DNA of 64,000 nucleotides, from the NCBI RefSeq assembly GCF_000444995.1, contig NC_022041.1, positions 904,001 through 968,000 on the forward strand, given 5' to 3'. Positions 62,846-64,000 of the stretch are shown here, piece by piece (the stretch's first letter is position 1; each line of letters begins with the position of its first letter). A program made the position numbers and the translations under genes. This DNA comes from Paracoccus aminophilus JCM 7686 (GTDB taxonomy: Bacteria; Pseudomonadota; Alphaproteobacteria; Rhodobacterales; Rhodobacteraceae). The notes beneath the pieces were generated by a model, which was not told the DNA's origin, searched no databases, and was given only the letters and a program-made list of their open reading frames with translations.

Positions 62846-64000
62846 GTTTATCCGATGACACCGCCGCGCCTGCTGCACCGGCCGAAGAACGTGGAGCCGC
62901 ACAGCTTCGCCGCGCGATGGGGGCGCTGCGCAAGTTGCAGACCGAGCTTAGCCAGTTGAAGCAAGCCCAGAACGAACCGATTGCCATCGTCGGATTTGCC
63001 GCGCGCATGCCCCAGGTCGGCGCCAGTACCGACGCGTTCTGGGAGCAATTGCTCGCCGGTGCCGATCTGACCGCGCCGCCATCGGCACGCCGCAAGGCGC
63101 CCTGTGCGACGGGCTTGCCGCAGAAGGCCGGCTTTCTGCCCGAGATCGATTGCTTCGATGCCTCGCGGTTTGAAATATCGCCCAAAGAAGCGGGCCGGCT
63201 TGATCCCCAGCACCGGATCTTGCTGGAACTGGCGGACGCGGCTTTGGACGCTGCCGGGCTTGGGTCTCGCGCGGGGCACGCCGCTGGCCCGCGCAAGATC
63301 GGCGTCTATGTCGGCATGTCCTCGGGCGATTATCGCGAGCTGCTCGACCCGCAATCCGCCCAGCTCGACGCTTTTTGTGCGACTGGAACGACGCCCTGCT
63401 TCTCCGCAGGCCGGATTTCCTATGCCTTGAACCTGACCGGCCCGGCCATGGTGGTCGATACCGCCTGTTCCTCGGCGCTGGTCGCGCTCCATCTGGCTTG
63501 TGCGGCGCTGCGGCGTGGCGAATGCGACGCCGCACTTGGCGGCGGGGTCAATATCATCACCTCGGCCTTCGCGCAGGCGCTGCTGGAAGAAACCCGCTCG
63601 CTGTCGCCCAGTGGCATCTGCCGCCCCTTTGACGCGCGCGCGGATGGTTTCGTCCGCGGCGAGGGCGGGGCGCTTTTCGTGCTCAAACGCCTGTCCGATG
63701 CGCTCGCTTCCGGCGACGAGATCCGCGCCGTGATCCGGGGCAGTGCGATCAATCAGGATGGGAAATCCAATGGCTTGACCGCGCCAAACCCCGAGGCTCA
63801 AACCGCCGTCATCCGCGAGGCCCTACGCAATGCCGATCTTTCCGCCGAGGCGATTTCCTATGTCGAGGCGCATGGCACCGGCACCGCTTTGGGGGATCCG
63901 ATCGAGATGGAGGCCTTGACCGAGGTCTTCGCGCGTGCGGGTGAACCCTGCCGCGTCAGCTCGGTGAAAAGCAACATCGGTCATCTGGAAGCCGCCGCTG
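62842..64000 (+). CDS. Second type I polyketide synthase, 3' end outside window
   Basis: 386 residues are visible. Residues about 17-42 (RRAMGALRKLQTELSQLKQA) form an N-terminal coiled coil, probably a docking helix receiving the upstream ACP. The KS follows: IAIVGFAARMP, C209 in DTACSSAL, H344 in EAHGTGT and H381 in KSNIGH, a full catalytic triad. The start overlaps the stop of the first PKS by 4 nt (ATGA), behind GGAG. The sequence stops in the KS, so module composition and product release cannot be read here. Confidence 0.93.
   Translation, partial: MSLSDDTAAPAAPAEERGAAQLRRAMGALRKLQTELSQLKQAQNEPIAIVGFAARMPQVGASTDAFWEQLLAGADLTAPPSARRKAPCATGLPQKAGFLPEIDCFDASRFEISPKEAGRLDPQHRILLELADAALDAAGLGSRAGHAAGPRKIGVYVGMSSGDYRELLDPQSAQLDAFCATGTTPCFSAGRISYALNLTGPAMVVDTACSSALVALHLACAALRRGECDAALGGGVNIITSAFAQALLEETRSLSPSGICRPFDARADGFVRGEGGALFVLKRLSDALASGDEIRAVIRGSAINQDGKSNGLTAPNPEAQTAVIREALRNADLSAEAISYVEAHGTGTALGDPIEMEALTEVFARAGEPCRVSSVKSNIGHLEAAA

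Noticed and set aside
1..64000. CRISPR arrays, tRNAs, integrases or complete insertion sequences
   Set aside because: I saw no regularly spaced repeats, tRNA-like cloverleaf, or transposase/integrase sequence; the entry of the NRPS-PKS cluster cannot be tied to a mobile element from this window.

Overview
The window is GC-rich and almost fully coding, with codon use and gene neighbourhoods typical of an alphaproteobacterium of the Rhodobacterales (Paracoccus/Rhodobacter-like). Supporting signs are FolE2 in place of FolE, the bioBFDAGC operon with a BioR-type box, the bioMNY transporter, system I cytochrome c genes (ccmABCDG) directly behind yajC-secDF, the hisC-tyrA pair and a DUF982 gene. 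The organism is inferred from content only.

Layout. 1-9 kb: folate (folE2, cut by the window edge), a UvrD/PcrA helicase, a divergent quinone reductase/HxlR regulator pair, RNase P RNA, a small PAS protein, rpmG, dusA, an APH-fold protein and mazG. 9-15.3 kb: a dense envelope and respiration block, yajC-secD-secF-Mth938-ccmA-ccmB-ccmC-ccmD-ccmG, mostly with overlapping or closely spaced genes. 15.4-22.5 kb: hisC-tyrA, a DUF2125 protein, ChaC and a MotA/MotB-like pair with long Ala-rich or coiled-coil extensions. 22.5-31.5 kb: a biotin region with a GntR regulator (probable BioR), bioBFDAGC with 4-nt overlaps and a 9/10 BioR box upstream, a GST gene, and the ECF biotin transporter bioMNY ending in a two-way terminator. 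31.5-37.1 kb: a flavin monooxygenase opposite an AcoR-like regulator with a degenerate AAA+ domain, mntP with a yybP-ykoY (Mn2+) riboswitch leader, and an AmiS/UreI channel. 37.1-41.2 kb: the iron/peroxidase operon efeU-efeO-efeB plus a second imelysin-type protein. 41.5-44.8 kb: an aldehyde dehydrogenase, an Old Yellow Enzyme and an FMN reductase. 44.9-51.2 kb: a TonB-dependent receptor, a GNAT gene and a FecBCD-type ABC transporter in one operon with a Mop molybdate-binding protein and a TrmO-like protein. Near-identical inverted repeats resembling ModE Mo-boxes lie upstream of both the receptor and the mop operon, which suggests TonB-assisted molybdate or tungstate uptake. 51.4-52.1 kb: DUF982 and a cold-shock gene.

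52.1-64 kb is accessory. About 0.8 kb without a recognisable gene holds an 18-bp palindrome and a strong hairpin. It is followed by a co-directional biosynthetic cluster: an NRPS (C-A-T, TTG start), a fully reducing type I PKS (KS-AT-DH-ER-KR-ACP, methylmalonyl-type AT motifs) and the start of a second PKS that runs off the window. By hand reading this predicts an alanine-like amino acid, probably N-acylated, extended by a reduced methyl-branched unit and then further. I do not recognise the product.

I saw no CRISPR array, complete insertion sequence, tRNA or phage gene. All readings are by eye; no searches were run.
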